64,000 bases of DNA from Stichopus chloronotus (GCA_021234535.1 CM037838.1:25521969-25585968); one strand, 5' to 3'; shown: positions 1 to 15,400, counted from the stretch's first letter. The notes: generated by a model from the sequence alone, not told the origin. Translations and numbers: made by a program.

Positions 1-319
1 ATACTTTTGAGCCGATATTGCTATCCTTACTTGAGCTTAGTAGCACCAGGCTATAACCTTAAGTTTGCTACCTTACTTAGATATCAGTATTGAGATGTTC
101 AACTCTTCTTACCACCATTTTATGCTTGAAGTATACTTCCCTTTCATTTACAACCAGTTCCCCCGAACTAGGTCTCTGTGAGATGTGGTTGCAGTAAACT
201 ATGACAAATCCCTATGTGCATGCCCTGTATTGAAATCAATGCATGTTATGTTGGCGATGAGATACGCAACTCCGTGGATTGCCCTCTTGTTTTAGCTTTA
301 TTTTGTTTTTTCTTCTCAG
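1..319 (+). other. Intron upstream of the first visible CIZ1-like exon
   Basis: No coding signal was found here. The stretch ends in a pyrimidine-rich tract and an AG acceptor (318-319) directly before the exon at 320, so it is read as the 3' part of an intron. That exon begins with the histidine half of a zinc finger, so the exon with the cysteine half and the rest of the N-terminus must lie left of the window. Confidence 0.6.
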
Positions 320-453
320 AACTACCATCAGCATATGATGGGTAAACGCCACCAGGCTATGATGAGCCACATCATGGAGGTGGCTGAAGCCAAGACGGCA
401 GAAGCTCTGAAAAATCTCAGAGCTGAAGGACACGTCGACAGAATCCGTCGTGG
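320..453 (+). other. CIZ1: CIZ1-like exon: histidine half of a zinc finger plus helix
   Basis: Phase-0 start, 134 nt, ending in GG before a GTGAGC donor. It opens with NYHQHMMGKRHQ, which fits the H-x5-H part and GK-x-H signature of U1-type fingers; the C-x2-C half would be in the previous exon. An Ala/Glu-rich predicted helix and RIRRG follow. The next exon supplies one base to complete the Gly codon. Confidence 0.7.
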
Positions 454-3400
454 GTGAGCAGAAATCGCTTTTCCTGCTAAAGTACAGACCTAGTAGTTGA
501 ATAAAAAGTCAAAGTTTAAAAGATGTATTTTTGAAATCTAAATTAAATATTCTATAAGCAAACAAAGAATAATGTAAGAAACAAAACACATTCTAATTAA
601 TTGCAGAAAATAGTTGCTTTCTGAAGGAATTTGACAAGTATGTGTGATGAAATATTTCAGATTTGCAATCTGTTACTTGCTATGGTTTCCTTATTGAGTA
701 TAAGAAGCCTATTGTTTTTGGTCAAGGTCAACAGGAGTCAAATTGTGAAAACCCTGTAAACCCAATATCTCAAGAAGGAAAACGTGGCCAGATCTCATAT
801 TTGGTATGTAGTTGTACCTTATTGATCACAAGAAGTCTATTGGTTTTGGTAGAGGTCAAAGGTCATTTGGGAGTCAACATATCTTCACCTAAATGCAATA
901 TGCCATATTTACAATGCTCATAATTGAATCATCAAAACCACAATGCCTTTTTGCTTTCTGGTTTCTGCAACCCACCTGTTGCTATGTGAGCTAACTCAGG
1001 AATGTTTCATTGAGAAAAAAGGTCTTGGTCCAAAGCGTTCATTAAGGGATTGTATTTGTGATAGTCACATGTTACTCAATGTGTGAGTTTGTGGCCCTGT
1101 TTGCACACTGTTCTTAGAGGGAAATTATGACTTGATGTTTGTGTGTTGCACTTGTGATCACTGTAAAGAGCCTTTGAATGCATACAGCGCATCTCCTCCT
1201 CAGTTTGATATTTGCATTACCTTAACGTAACCTTGAGTGTTGGCAAACAAAGTGTCCTGTTAACTCACCTCTTTTGACAAAGTTTAGCGACCCGCTTCTG
1301 AGACTTCAGAGTGGCGTCTTAACATACTACAGTTCTATCTTGACAAAGCCCCCCAAAATTCTGCTACCGAGTTCTTAGGCTCCTGAGTGGCCTCTTTAAT
1401 ACTGTGGCATCTTGGTTAAGTCTTGCAACTCACATCTAAGACTTCAGATTGTCCCATTAACGTTGCATCTTGACAGTTTTACAACCCACATTTGAGACTT
1501 TCTAACGTCAGGCCAGGGAAGTTTCGTATGTTTGCCATTAGTTGTATTGATCTCAGTGGTTCATTCAGTTTAATTTGGAAGTTGTTTCTATACACTGTAA
1601 GTATATGAATCAGAGGTGGTTTCAGTTTTCTTCATGTCTCAATCTATACTAAATACATTGTAAAAGTAAGGCCTGATTTATTATTGTCACAAAAAATACG
1701 TACAGACTACAGTACATCTGCAGTGACTGTCCAGGATATACTCCTGTGAACTCAATATTTTTTAATGGCAGTAAACAAACATGTTAGGGGCAAAGAGGGG
1801 GATTTTTTTTTTTTCTTTGGTTGTCACTTTAAAGGGAGATCTGAACTGTAATGTTGTTGCAAATGATGGAAAGGAAGCGTAAATTTGAAGTGATTGTTAG
1901 AAAATATAAAGGTTATTTCATGAAAAGTGGGATAACGAAGAAATGGAAGCAATGCTATTTTCTTGCTTTCTTGTTTTCATTAATGGTAATGATAATAGGC
2001 AATACTTATGTAGCATAAATAACAATCAGATACCATTTCTAAGTACTTGAGAAAATGAAACATAGCTCTGTCTGAAGATTTGCATTTTGATTTTCCTAAT
2101 TTTACTCTCTTTTCTTTTGTCCGTTATGTGCTTGCTTATAGTGAATTCTACCTGCATTTCTTATTGCACAAGGTGTTGCTGCTGGTCTTTTGTCCGTTTC
2201 TATTCCCATGTGTGACCACTCACGAAAAGAGCATTTTCTCACCCTTTTGTACGACGCCACAAATTTCTATGCTCAGCAGTATTCCTGTTTTTTCCTTAAT
2301 CACTTGTCTCACTCCTATCTTATTGAGTGCTGCTGATAATATACAGTATTTATTGTAATAATTTAGGACATTTAATCATTTTAGACATGTTTTCTTTGAA
2401 ACAACAATCTTGAAGTTTAAATATTTCATTAACAGTGACTGTTTTGCATCCAGTCCTGGGAAAGTATAGAATTGCAAAAGTGTGTTCCTTTAAACAGCAG
2501 GAAGCTTCTTGTTCCTTCCCTCAAACTAAAAATATCGCTCACTTCAAGATTAATTAGTGTTTGCCGATCTTTGCTGTAGGATGTAACATTGCGGGTGGCC
2601 GAGGGTTTGAGACAGATTGTAGAAAAATTTAAGGAATTTTGATGGGGTGAATTTACAATTTTATGAAATGGAAAAACTTAATGAGATCTGTGCTAAGATC
2701 ATTGTGGCTGTTCACAAGAAGATTAACTGTGCATTGCGTTGTCCAAAGGTTAATGAGACGACAAAACAAACAGGAATTGCCGCAATGGACGGAAATATCG
2801 GTTCAATATTTTTAGCTCTGTCTGATTCACTTTGTTATGAATCCAAAAATAGCCTTCACAAAGAAATGGCTTTGATGAAAATTGATGTATGAAAATATTG
2901 AGACTCTATGAGAATATTGAACTCACAGAGATTGAAATGATGCCTCATGCAGATTTCTTCCAGATGTTCAAAGATGACCAGTTTTAGCACGTAAGGCTGC
3001 CTCTTTGGCTCTCTTCATGACCTAGTACCTACCTCGCAATAATTGTGCAAGAACTAAGGTGGGGATGTTGTGGGTGGGGTGCCTGTTTACAAGGGGTTAC
3101 TGTAGGAAGAGGAAATTCTGATATGAAAACATGTGTTGACTGTAGAGATAACTGCCTGGTGTGCACTACAATGATTACAGAAAGCCTATTTTTTTTTGGT
3201 GGTGGAGGCTATTAAAGGTAACAACTTTTTGAACAGGCTTTCTGTAGCTCTGGTAGTAAATTATTCATTTTTTTTTCAGAATCAGATGCCAGTACATTAC
3301 ATTCAGGATTTGCTATATATTCGTCTTTGTGTGTTAAACATTCATACAGCTAGACTTGCGTACAATATGGCTTACAAGAACAGACTTCAAATCCAGCCCT

Positions 3401-6400
3401 ATTTCACTAGTAAAGAGTCACATCCTCTGTTGCGATCACAAGTTAAGAAGAAGAAAGCAGACAAAGTTAAGAAATGACTTTCAGTAAACCAATATGAAAA
3501 GAGCACTAACTGGTGCAATGAAAGTGATTATCGTCGCCTGAATTTCATGTTGGTAATGATACAAATTAAATTCCTGAATCACGTTGGTAATGATACAAAT
3601 TAAATTCTTGGTTGTTTTACGTTCTTAGCTTATATTTTTACCATATGTAGGCCTAGTGAGGACCAGATGTTTGGTGCCCGTGAAGTTAAACAATTTCTTA
3701 TCTTTTGTCATGTACCGTATGTTGCATTATGGTATTCAAACCGCTGCATTTGTGTCACTGTGAAAGTAAAGGATCCGTTTGCCTTCCTCGTCAGCTTTGA
3801 GTATCATCACCCTTCCTCCAAGAAGACAACTCAGGAAACGTACTTTTGCGACATCTGCACCACCTATATCTTCTGCAGTCGAGAGGAGCACAATAAAAGT
3901 GCAGAGCATCAGGTATTGTTTTGATGTTTATTAAAAATTCACTTTCCATGGCCAAAAAGTTTGTTTTACTTGCTTGGTACTTGGAATTCACCTCTTTGCT
4001 CAGTGAAAACTATTTCTTGGTAAGCTGGTGTTATCAAACGACTATTAAATTTGAATTAAGTGAAATTTCTATAGTTGCATGTATATTTTTCATCATTTAG
4101 ACATCAGTTAAAGTATTTTGGTTCTTTAACATTGCACAAAACTTAATGAGTGAAAAAAAATAAATTTAATGAGATATTCAACTTATTCACACTGCGATGT
4201 TTGTGTAATGTATCTTCTAATCAAAATTCTGTAGGTTGAATGCTAAACCAATTCACACATAAAGCAAAACACCTAATCAATTTCTTCACATTATTTTGTC
4301 CCTCTTTATAAAGTTCTTTGTCTTGATCTATCGGATTGCAGTAAGTGTTTCTTGATTGTTAGTGATGCGCAGGGTTTCCACAATCATGAAAACCTATTAA
4401 AATCACAATGAAAAATTTGAAAATTATTGCAAGGCCTGGAAAAATTTTGAAATGCAGAGAAAATGTGTTAAGTCCTAAAAAAAATCATGGAAAAGATTCC
4501 CAAATGACATTGTTTCATTCTTATTCCAAATATCAAAATGTGTTCTCCGTCGTGACACCTATTCCCATTCTCACTGGAAGTATTCTTCAAGGTAATATTA
4601 AAATTTGCGTTTCTCTTCACCACACATGGCTTTGACTTTTGCTATGATAGTTGAAAAATTACTGCAAGGAGGGAGGTCGTGGGAATTCTAAATACCGTCC
4701 TGGAAAAGTCATGAAAAATTGGATTCCCTAAAAAGTGAAAGAATCCTGGATTCAAAAATTTGGTCTGCGTTTTGGATCCGTGCTGCCTGCATGGTTCGTG
4801 TAACATAAGGCTTCAGAACAACGGAACGTCCCGTAGACGAGAACAAAACACATCTAAATCAGGAATATGAAGATTCAGCAGTGTTGCTTGCTCTCGTCCT
4901 TAGAGACGAGGAACAACATGTCAGCAGTTACAAAACCTTTGTTTTTGTTTTGTTTCCATATAGGACGCAATGAAAGAGACGGAGAGAAAATGCACAGTTT
5001 GCAACAAGACCTTCAAGTCACTTTCTGCATTACTGAACCATTGCAACTCCATCAATCATAAAATGGTAAGTGAAGGTTTAAGCATCCCCCCAGATAAGGT
5101 AGCACCAGGTTGCACCATGAATTATCTTCAAGTAACATGAAAGCAATGGTACATGTAATTCTGGTGTTAGTGCATCACTTTGATGAGATTTAATCATCAG
5201 AATGGGTAAAAGATAAGCCAGCAGAGGGGTGGTTGATGTGGAATGAAATTTGCCCCAATTAGCATCACAGTCTACCAAATCATGATCATTTGCCGAACAT
5301 TATTACAGCCATAGTAAACAAAATAAAGAACACACTGAAATGGGAGTGTCAACTAGGTTTGGGTGGTATTCAGGTACATTGGTACTGGTATTTTGGGAAC
5401 CAGTTGTACTTGGTACCACTTTAAACTTTCAATTACTACTACCAGTGCTGCCCAGTACCTTTACAAATCTGTCTGGTACTGACTTTTTCTTGGAACTGGT
5501 ACTGGTCCAAAAAATTAACAATTATTATCCTTGAAATGTACTGCTGATTCTCACATTTCTAATCTTAAAATTGTCTAAAATATGATGCTGTCAACAAGAA
5601 ATTCTATAGAATTCTAGACAAGAATCCTTAAAGATCTGTTTTGTTGTAGCCGACAACCATTCTCTGAGCATGACACAAATAACATTGGCTAAATAATCTT
5701 AACATTAGGCTATTTTATGCATAATACTTCAAAACTAAACAACATTGGTCTGCAGGATATACAGTAACATGTACTTTCTGGCTTTCTAAAATCCAAAACA
5801 CCTGTTCCTGGTAATATGACGTGTGTCAGAAAGATCCCTGGTATGCGTCTAACAAATGTTTTTTGGCACAAACAGTCTAGAATTAATTTGGTAGGTGCAT
5901 GATATAAAAAAAAAAATAGTAGTATCCTCACAAATTACAGTACTTCAACACCACATAGAAATGGGTAAACTAATACCAAATTTATTTATAATCCGAAATT
6001 GGCAGTATGCTTATGTAAACCAATACATTTTAAGCTACTTTTAGGTGCTAGGATTGTTTTGTCAACTTAATAATTTCTTCAACTTCGTAATTTCTTCAAC
6101 TTCTCACAAAACCGCCTGATAGATGCTGTACATCAATATAATGCTAAAATTTGTTTCTCAGGACTTCTCTGCTTTTATGTGTAAACATTCACAGTAATTT
6201 TAGAAATGCAAGCTACTTTACCCAATCCAAGTCACTTTGCAGACTGTATTTGCTGGCCTAAGCTTATATTTTTCCAATTGATATTGAATGTAGGATAGGT
6301 GGAAGGTATAATCTCGTGGAAACATGTCAACATTTCTTTCCTTATAACATAGAAAAAATCAAGTGTGCATAAGAAATGAGAACAAGTTTAAGAACATGAA

Positions 6401-9400
6401 TAATTTTACTTCAACTTATGCTAAAAATTGAAGGTAGATGGGTGATTTTGGATACAAGTTAATATTCAGAAATGCATATGCGCACGGAGGAAGATACTGG
6501 TACTAGTACCGATACCAGTACTGGGGCGGGGAAAAGCATCGGTATAGGTTCTTGCTGGTACAGCCCAACCCTACTGTCAACCAGGCAGTACGGAATACTT
6601 TGCCTTCAAAGAACATTGAACATTGCTTGTCTTCTGAGAAACATAACTTCTGTGTTACAACGTTAATGACTCAATTGCCAAACATATTAAATGTGTGGGT
6701 GTAAGTCAGAACCGGTGTCCAGTCGGTATGAGGAATATATGACATCACTGAACGTATTCATTCTAACCTCCTTCTGTAATCTGTCGGGGAGGAGCACAGG
6801 ATGATGAACTGAGATGAAGACTGATGAAGTCAGAGGTCACCGCTGTCATTATCTCAGCACTTGCATTTTTATGCAAATTCACTGTCCAATTATCGGCCAA
6901 TGATGAGACGTGTGGAATCAATCACAAAATAAGCGTAAAAAATCTTTCACGCAACTGCAAGACTAATCGCCTGACGAGAAGTTCTTGAGACAACAAATTA
7001 AAAATGTGCCATCCTTTGGTTTCCACGACATGCTGCGTATCGCAGTGTTATGCATACACTGTCTTTAATACTTCCTGCTGTACCCATTTTGATTTAAGAC
7101 ATAAGTGAGAATCACCAAAAATAAAATGGTAGATGAAAACCACTTTGTTATTGACAGTAACATTAGCAAGAATATTTTACTTCGATTTTTTGTTGTTGAA
7201 TTGTCCAATTAAATTTAATTGTACATTTAAATTACAGGCCCTTTGATTTTTTTTCTTTTGTTTTCTTGTTGCAGAGTTTTGAGGTGAGACAGGAAAAGGA
7301 GAAGAAAGATGCAGCAAAGCTCCAGAACAAGAAGGGAGAAAAAGTGTTCGTAACCGTCGACGAAATTGGTTACGAACCAGATGACGTGGACAAGGTAAGG
7401 ATGAATTGGGCTCGATCAGAGGTCAATTAGCATCAACGAAGATAGGTAATAGCAATGAATGAAGGCAGTATTAAGCACATGAGAAAAAGTAAAACGTATA
7501 AGTTCATCTATGAAAGTGGCTTGCAAGGAGGTTATAAGTTACAATCTTCAGGTCATGAATGGTAGTGGCAGCAGTTAATAGTTATGTGGCTTGTAGGTGA
7601 CACATGGATCACCTCAAGAGGATAATCAGATTTATTGAAGCATATTGCATAAGCAGTGATGAAGTGTAGTGGAATTCCCGGTGTCGAGACACTTAAAAGT
7701 ACTTGATGACGACGAAACTCTTTTGTACGGTATCCATCAGATAACCAGATTGATTTGAGCTCAACTTCAGATTTTTAGTCTGAATGAAATTTTGGTTACA
7801 TGAATGATGAAGTCTGAATTGTAATTAGTACAATAAAACTGTGTTCATGCGGTACAGCAGGATTCAGAGTGATTATTGTAAATATAATTAATTGAATGAA
7901 CTATGTAGTTTATGGCAATTCAAGTTTAAAGTTTCCAAAGGACAGCCATTATAATACATAAGTTGTCCCTTGCATGTCCAGACAGAATGGCTTAATTTTC
8001 ACCAGTGAGCACAAAAGGACTTGGAGCGAAGCATCAGCCATGCTTAGCTTTGAACTATCACAGACTTCACATCAATGGGAACATTTACAAACGTTAAGGT
8101 GATAAGGTGATATGTATTAAGGTGATATGTAATATGGTGATATATAATGAATTATAGAAGCCTTCATCGGCTTCCAGGATCATTTACGGGGATACATTCA
8201 TTTTTTCCCCTCTCTGTAGCTCAAACATGTGTATATATTGTAAGGAATTGATCATGCAGCTGAAATACATGACAGATCATTGATGAAGCCTGGAGGATAA
8301 TAGGATCGTATGGAAAGGTCCCCTGGGGTAAAAATCAGCCTCCCCCCATAGATTGTTCTTGTAACATGCCCGAATCTCAGTCATATAGAGATATTTGCTG
8401 GTAGATATATCCAATACAGACTGATTGAAAAAAATATCAATGTAAGTGACAATCGAATCACAGATACCATTCACATGACAACACTGGAAACTCTCCAATT
8501 AATAACAAAATTTGTGGACTGAAATTAGTTGGTTATTAGCCAAGAATGCATACAGCAGTTGTCTACCACTTACGTGAGTCTCTTTATTGGGTGGGGGCGG
8601 GTTTCCCCATCATGATCTTCAGTGGAAAAAAAGCAGTTTTTTCAACAACTGTTATATTCGAGTTTGTTTGAAAGCTCACTGATCCAATGTTTTGATATTG
8701 CTAACCCCAATGTTGCTTATTCATCCTCTCTTTCTTTCTCTCTCTCTCTGTCAGGTTTGTTAAAGATCTTCAAATGTATTTCTGTCCACTTTTTCTGATT
8801 TCTAGGGCTTTTGGGTTTTGTAATTTTAAAATGTCACATCTTTTCATATGTGAATTTCCTCCTCAATTTCTTGCCTCTGCCTCTGCCTCGCTCTGCCCTG
8901 GCATTGTATACTTTTTTTATCCCAGTCCAGTTGCAAACTACTTTGCCATGGAATAGATGAGCTTCTCTGTACACCACTTTACTTGCTTACATTTTTGTAA
9001 AAGCCTATTCAAACTTTCATTGTCCTCAACATTATCCACTACGTCCCTTTTTCTGATTTTTTTTTTAACCTGTCTTGTTAAAATACGATGGATTATTATT
9101 AACAGCAAAGTTCCCTTGATGTGGGTTTCTTTTTCATGCAGTACATCCCTTCTGCAACAAGCAAAATCCTTGTCTTGTTTTAAGTTTCCAGAGAAGCAAT
9201 GTTTCTTGTTCTTTTTCCTTCAGCTTTCTGTGCCAAGTGTTACCAAATTTTTAGGATCCAGGCAACACTTGGACAAGCTTGTGTCAGATAATTGCATTTT
9301 GACACTTCAACATCTAAAGTACGTTTAAAATGTATGCACATCTGCCAATGTTGTCCTAGGATGCAGGTTATTCTTGCATTGGTTCTTTTTTTGATTCATC

Positions 9401-12400
9401 TCAAAGATTTCCTTTTATATACTTTTAGGCTGTTGAAAAGAGTGACATAGAAGAGGACAAAGAGAAGAATAAAAGTACTCCAGAAATGGTCCTTAGCTCA
9501 GTCGCCTCTCCAGAGCATTCCAAGCCCACTGTGGCTGCCAATCCTACTGTTCCCAAATTGTCCCTCCCCAAAGACCTGACATCTACTCCAGTCGTACCCC
9601 TTTCCACTCCGAGCGGTGACCTCCCCACCCCGTCTTATGAAAATGCTCCGGAAGAAATGAAGAAAGACTCGGTTCCTTGGAGCATGGAAGATTTGGTGTC
9701 ATATAACCCTAACAGTATCGTTGGTAGGTACAGAAAAATAGGTATTGTGCGATTTCACACTTTACTATGCTGCATCGACCATCCTTTACCAGGGAAGTTG
9801 TTGGAACTTGCTCGCTTCGAGCAAGATCTCTACGTTTTCCTTGGGTAAGGAGCGTCTTTTGTTTGTGGCAAGTTTATGTGAATAACACCTTAGAGTCACA
9901 ATTTTCTTAACCACCACTGTCTGATATGAGAGAATTTGATCTCTCAGGAACCCTTTCTTCACACACGTACTCTTTACACTGTATTCTGTAATGATACAGT
10001 CTCAGTGGATCACAGTGTCAGATTTTTTAAGGCTAACTAGTTGATGGTCAAATTCTGCAGTAGTTAACTTACAGCCACTGTGATAAGTTGATATAACCAA
10101 CATATCTAGTTGCAACGTGATTGCTTCATATTGGACAATTCCTTTTCACCAATGCATCCCAATCCGTGAATCTAAACACTGCTGTCTTATGTGATAGAAT
10201 TGTTAAATTCATATTCACACTCAGAAACTTTTTTCGTTTTATATTCTATTTTGTTATGGAACAGTCTTGATGGAACACTGTTAGACTTTCCAAAGGCTGA
10301 CTTCTTGACATTCAGTTTTCCGCTATTAGTAAGCCTTCAACCATTATGATAAGTCCTTCTAACCACCATACCTCTGTTGTAACATGTCTTGTTGGACAAT
10401 TTCTTCTCACCTATAAGTTTAAACCCTTTTCACAAATATGTATAATTTGGCATCACTTTGTACTTTTTAGGGGAACACAGTATTTTAGGGAGGGGTAGGA
10501 AAATGGGGAGTTATTGAAAAGCATACATTGCAAATATACCACCACCCCCTGAGACTGTTAAAAGAAATTTTCCAAGTAAAATTACATTGAAAGCTATGTT
10601 AACGTCCATGTTACCATGGCTACAGACAAGTCTTCTTTTATTTATGCACATTAACCTAAGTTATCACACATTCATGTCAGTGTTTTCGTTCTGCCTCTGT
10701 CTTTCTTACTCATATTAAATATTTTCCAGAAAAGGGGGAAGGTTTGGCTTTATCTTGAGAGAGTGAAAAACGTGTGTTCTCCTAATTCTTAATGACTTAC
10801 CCATGATTTCCAACAACTTCAGCCTTATGTTCCTGTTGTAGCTTTATCAGGTACAGCCAAATGAAGAAAGCAAGGGAGGAGACTGACCACCTCCATCTTG
10901 GCGTTTGTTATTCCTCTTCCATAATTGGGTACCCCAAGTACCACCACAAACAGTTGTTATGGGAGGTGTAAGTCAGGACTTTAGTGGTTAGTAGCAAGGA
11001 GAACATGTATTGCTCCCTTACACTTCCCTCTTAATCCAACCTTTTCACCATTGGCATGGATTTCAATTTTGGAAGTTGTGGCTTCCCTTAAATCTTTTCT
11101 AAATGAAAAACTTACCTCCCATCACCTGTTGTTTGCTACCGGTGGTACCTTCACTGTATTGGCCTTCAACCCCCTTGCATAATCATTTGGCCTTTGTACC
11201 TGTCCCTCATTTGGTACCTATAATCACTTCTTTTGTGGTGCATGTAGTCCCCCAATTATAAGTGGCTGTCATCACTCTTTCATTGGTACATAAATTTCCC
11301 ATCGATTTGCCTCATTGGTTGGTACCTTGCCCCTTCTGATTGGTACCCATAGTCCTCATAGTTTGGGGCCATCATGCCGTCGTGATTGGTACCAATAGTC
11401 TCCATAGTTGGGAGTCATGGTGCCCTCTTGATTGGTACCTTTCCAACCTCCTTTACCTCCCTTCCTCAATTAGTACCTGTACCCTATGGCAAGGTGTACT
11501 ATGTATGAAAAGTCGTTTATGTTATGTTTAAAATGTACCGATGACAGACCGCTAAAGAGGATGTTTCCCAATTTTTAGGGACCAGAGACAGAAAGCATTC
11601 CTGCACATATACACTGTTCTGTTATACCCTATCCAGCCCTAACAGGTCATTGACCCTGTACCCATTTTTGATGGCACTTTGAACTCTGTGTGAATCTGAA
11701 CCAAAATATGTGAGTTCTTTGTTGATGCCAGCAGTCTGTTTAACCATGTAGCTGCATGGTTTAACACTGTTGTCCTAAACAAGGGTAGTATTACATTTTG
11801 CCATCCATAAGTCCCACATCTTATGACATGTGTTAGTGTCAATCAGTCAGAATCTGTCCCCAAAAATTACCTATATTTTCCTTAGTTTTCCTTTTTTCTT
11901 TTGCATATCATTTGAACTTTGATTAAATGAAATGTCTTTGTAAGTACAATTTGCCTTTCATGTAAATGAAGTGAGATACAGTGGTACTGATGTAGGTTGG
12001 ATGAAAAGCTTTCCGTGGTACTGCCCTCTGCTCTGGACTTTACAAGATTTGACTCTTGTAGGAATTTTTCCAGGCTTGACATATCGACAGGCTCCTCTTG
12101 GAAACCATTTTCCAACATTTGCTTCGGGCTCATCTCCACTGGAAGAAGTAACTTATCTAAAGCAAAAATTTTTCGGGGGTCTGATGAAAGACCCGTCAAC
12201 CACTATTGCACATGATACACACACGAAAGACCCATAATCCAAGATACATTTTACCTTTACATTTCATGTCCAGCTGAAATGGTGCTGAAGTTACTGGATA
12301 GAAACACCTTGAACATTATGGCACTGCTGTAATTTGGATGGTGAAGCGTCGATGCAAACTCCTTTGGGTCTTCCCTTCAAAGCGTAGTCCTTGAGGTATT

Positions 12401-15400
12401 GGGACTGAGGGCAGACGTTTTGTATGCAGGGCCAGGTTGCTATTATTGGGCAGATATGTATCGCGAATCTGGTGTCCATCCTCGGGATAACCTTGATAAA
12501 TTGACTGTATCTGTTTGACAGCTTATTGTAATTCACCTGTCATTCCCCGATTTATCGATCAGGCCCATCTCTACATGAACAAACTTCTCACCAGATTTGA
12601 TATTGCAGTGAGGTAGAGAGGTTCGATCTGGAGACGTCATTGGTAAAAGTGGTCTTGATGTCGAAGAGATGGAGAATCAGAACATACGGAGAATAAGAAG
12701 ATCAGTGGATGTATATTGGCAGCCATTTGTCATGGAAAGCTTATGGAGTTCATACTTAGATAGTTAACTACTGAATGCAGTTATAACTAGAAACAGGCAA
12801 AGGTTATCTCTCAAGAAGCAGAGGAACATCTCCCAAACTGTGGTTGCAATCATTCCATAGAAATCCATCTGGTAAAAAAAACTTCAGACTGACAAAAAAA
12901 CTCATTTTACAGGAAATCTGCTACATCAGCAGTTTCATTCTCCACCCCCCAACTCCACATCCATCCTTATTATTCCTGCAATATATCTGTGGATTGAAGA
13001 ATATATGAGGGTTGTGTAAACTGTTGCATCTGTTTTGCCAACATACCCCTTCACATTGTCAGAAAAAAAATAATCAAATTTGCTTTTCAAAACTGGTCTG
13101 GAACCTGGAATCAGAATTTTCATCCGTCTTGGCAGAAAGTTCTGTCCAGTCACTGCCAGATACATTTTCATAGGACACAATACCAAAAGTGTGATGTAAG
13201 GTGTGGTGTAAATGTCAGGTGGCTTTGCCCATTTCTTTTCATTTCTATTAAAGATGGTACAAAGGTCTTTACCATCATTTCTGGTTTTCAAAATTGTGAA
13301 ACACCCTGTTGTGGTCAGGTCCAGGAAGCCAAGACCCCAAGTGAGCAATGTTTCTTGCTTGTTATATCATATTGGAATCCATTTTCTTGAATGGACCGTT
13401 ATGTCTTGTCCTAGCGTACCCTGTACATAATTCATTTGACCTCTTGTGGCTGGAAGTTATCTGTGGAGGGTCTTTCCACCTCCTCTTAGTTTTACCCACT
13501 GTGGATTGTCGCAACCTCCCCTCGTCAGAGAGGAGCGTGGACCAAGGTGGAGATCTAAGCTGCCAGGGTAGCGTGATGTCTAGAACTGGAGATGTTGCGT
13601 TCCTCAGAACGTTTCCTGGGACTTCATCACTTTAAATGAGTTGGTGACCTTATTGTAACTAAGTGACTAAAATAAATGATTTAATAGTTGGATGTAAATG
13701 CAAGGTAATAAATAAATGCAGTTGTATTACCTCTTAAAGTTCTTTGTCATTTCTGTAACTTTGAAAGGTGGTGCTTTTGTGGTTTTCCCCGTACAAAAGA
13801 AATCACTGGCTGTTTTTTTTTAATCAAAGTGGCATTCGTGGTTCATAATAGCTGTATTGAGATGTATTGGCGAAAGGATTATTGGTTTTAATACTATTGC
13901 TTTTATTTTGTGTGTGTGTGTGTTTTTTAAATTTTTTTTTTTTTTCTCTGTTGGGGGATCAATTTATTTGACCTATATTATTTTCCTCTTAACATGTTAA
14001 GTAAAAACTGGTCAATAATATGTTGTAGGTATTTTTGGATTTTTTCATGGTTTCAGTTTTGTAGCATGAATGTAGTTGAAAAAACAGGACAGACAGCAAA
14101 TGTTCATTATATGTATGTACTAGTGAGACACTTGACATTTTCCTGGGTGAATGCATGTTTTAGGAAGGTCCTTTTATCTCAAATATGAAGTCATGTGAGT
14201 ATTGTGCCATTCATAGAACAGTTCATTTCACCATTTTTAGGGCTTGATCTTAATTTGTGGAAAGACTTCTTTTTATGCACATTTTTTTTTTGTGTTGTTA
14301 GCAATTTGGAACTGGGCTATGGTTGCTATTTCCTTTGCACAAAAACATGGCAGTTGTATCCTTGCCACACTTGTGTTTATGTTGGGCTGTACACCCCCCT
14401 CCCACCTTTCCATAGTTGATACTGTGTTGTTCATGTGTCAAGTTGTGGGGCTTTGAAGTTGCATTGACTTCTGTTTTCAGTGTTCTGAAACATACAAAAG
14501 ATTCCTGAACACATACATATTGGCCCACAGGCTTAGACTGACCTTGAACTATGCAAGTGAAGTACACTGAGCCTACTGTAGAAGGGATGAAGAAGGGAGC
14601 ATGGACAGAAAAATGTTTAGTTACTTGTAATGCCAATTCAATGTTTGTCATAAAGCCATTGCCTTTTGTTTCATGTATTAGGACACTGTGATCCAGGTAA
14701 GGTTGGTCACATCATGGATACACCACAATGCATTGTTGCATTCTGTTAGATATGTGCAACCTTTAACTTAAATTACCATCTCAACGTTTATCACTTCAGT
14801 AAGTTTTTGTGTTCATCATAATGATACAAGGAAGCTTTCTCCAGTTAACATCACAACTAGAGTATGGTTGTCTGTTCCTCTCTTGGCTAATAAGGAGGGG
14901 GGTTGGTGAGGTGTTGTGGGACAGAGTATGGATTAGAAGATAAAAGCAGGACACAGAAATAGGTCAAAACAGGTTGATGAGTTTTGAGGTAAGGTACAAC
15001 CTGATACAAATATATTAGGTTACAAAATGATGAGCCCTGGCAATAGGCCCAAGTGCATTTACATCACATAACAAAAAAAGGCCCCCTCCCTGCAGGTGTA
15101 CAATGTACAGTATGTGACTATATTAGGCAGCGATTCAACACATAGAATTAAGTGGCTTTCCAAGGAGGGCGCTTCACCGTGACATGTCCACGTAATTGTC
15201 TGCTGGGTACAACCCAGCCAATAGATGTATATTCATTTCACCAATACAATGCTGAGAAGTTGCATTAGGTCTCGATGATCATCTGTGAACTGAAATATTA
15301 AAGTTAATACTTGTTGCAGATTTGAGAAAGTTGCTGAATGGTTGCTGCATGTAGTTTGGTCAGTCCTCTGAAAAAGATTCTTTTGTGTTATTTGCAGGCC

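Noticed and set aside
8774..9328. Two long open frames in a CIZ1 intron
   Set aside because: T-rich, Phe/Leu/Ser-dominated translation, with phases incompatible with the flanking exons 7275-7394 and 9429-9723, which join directly.
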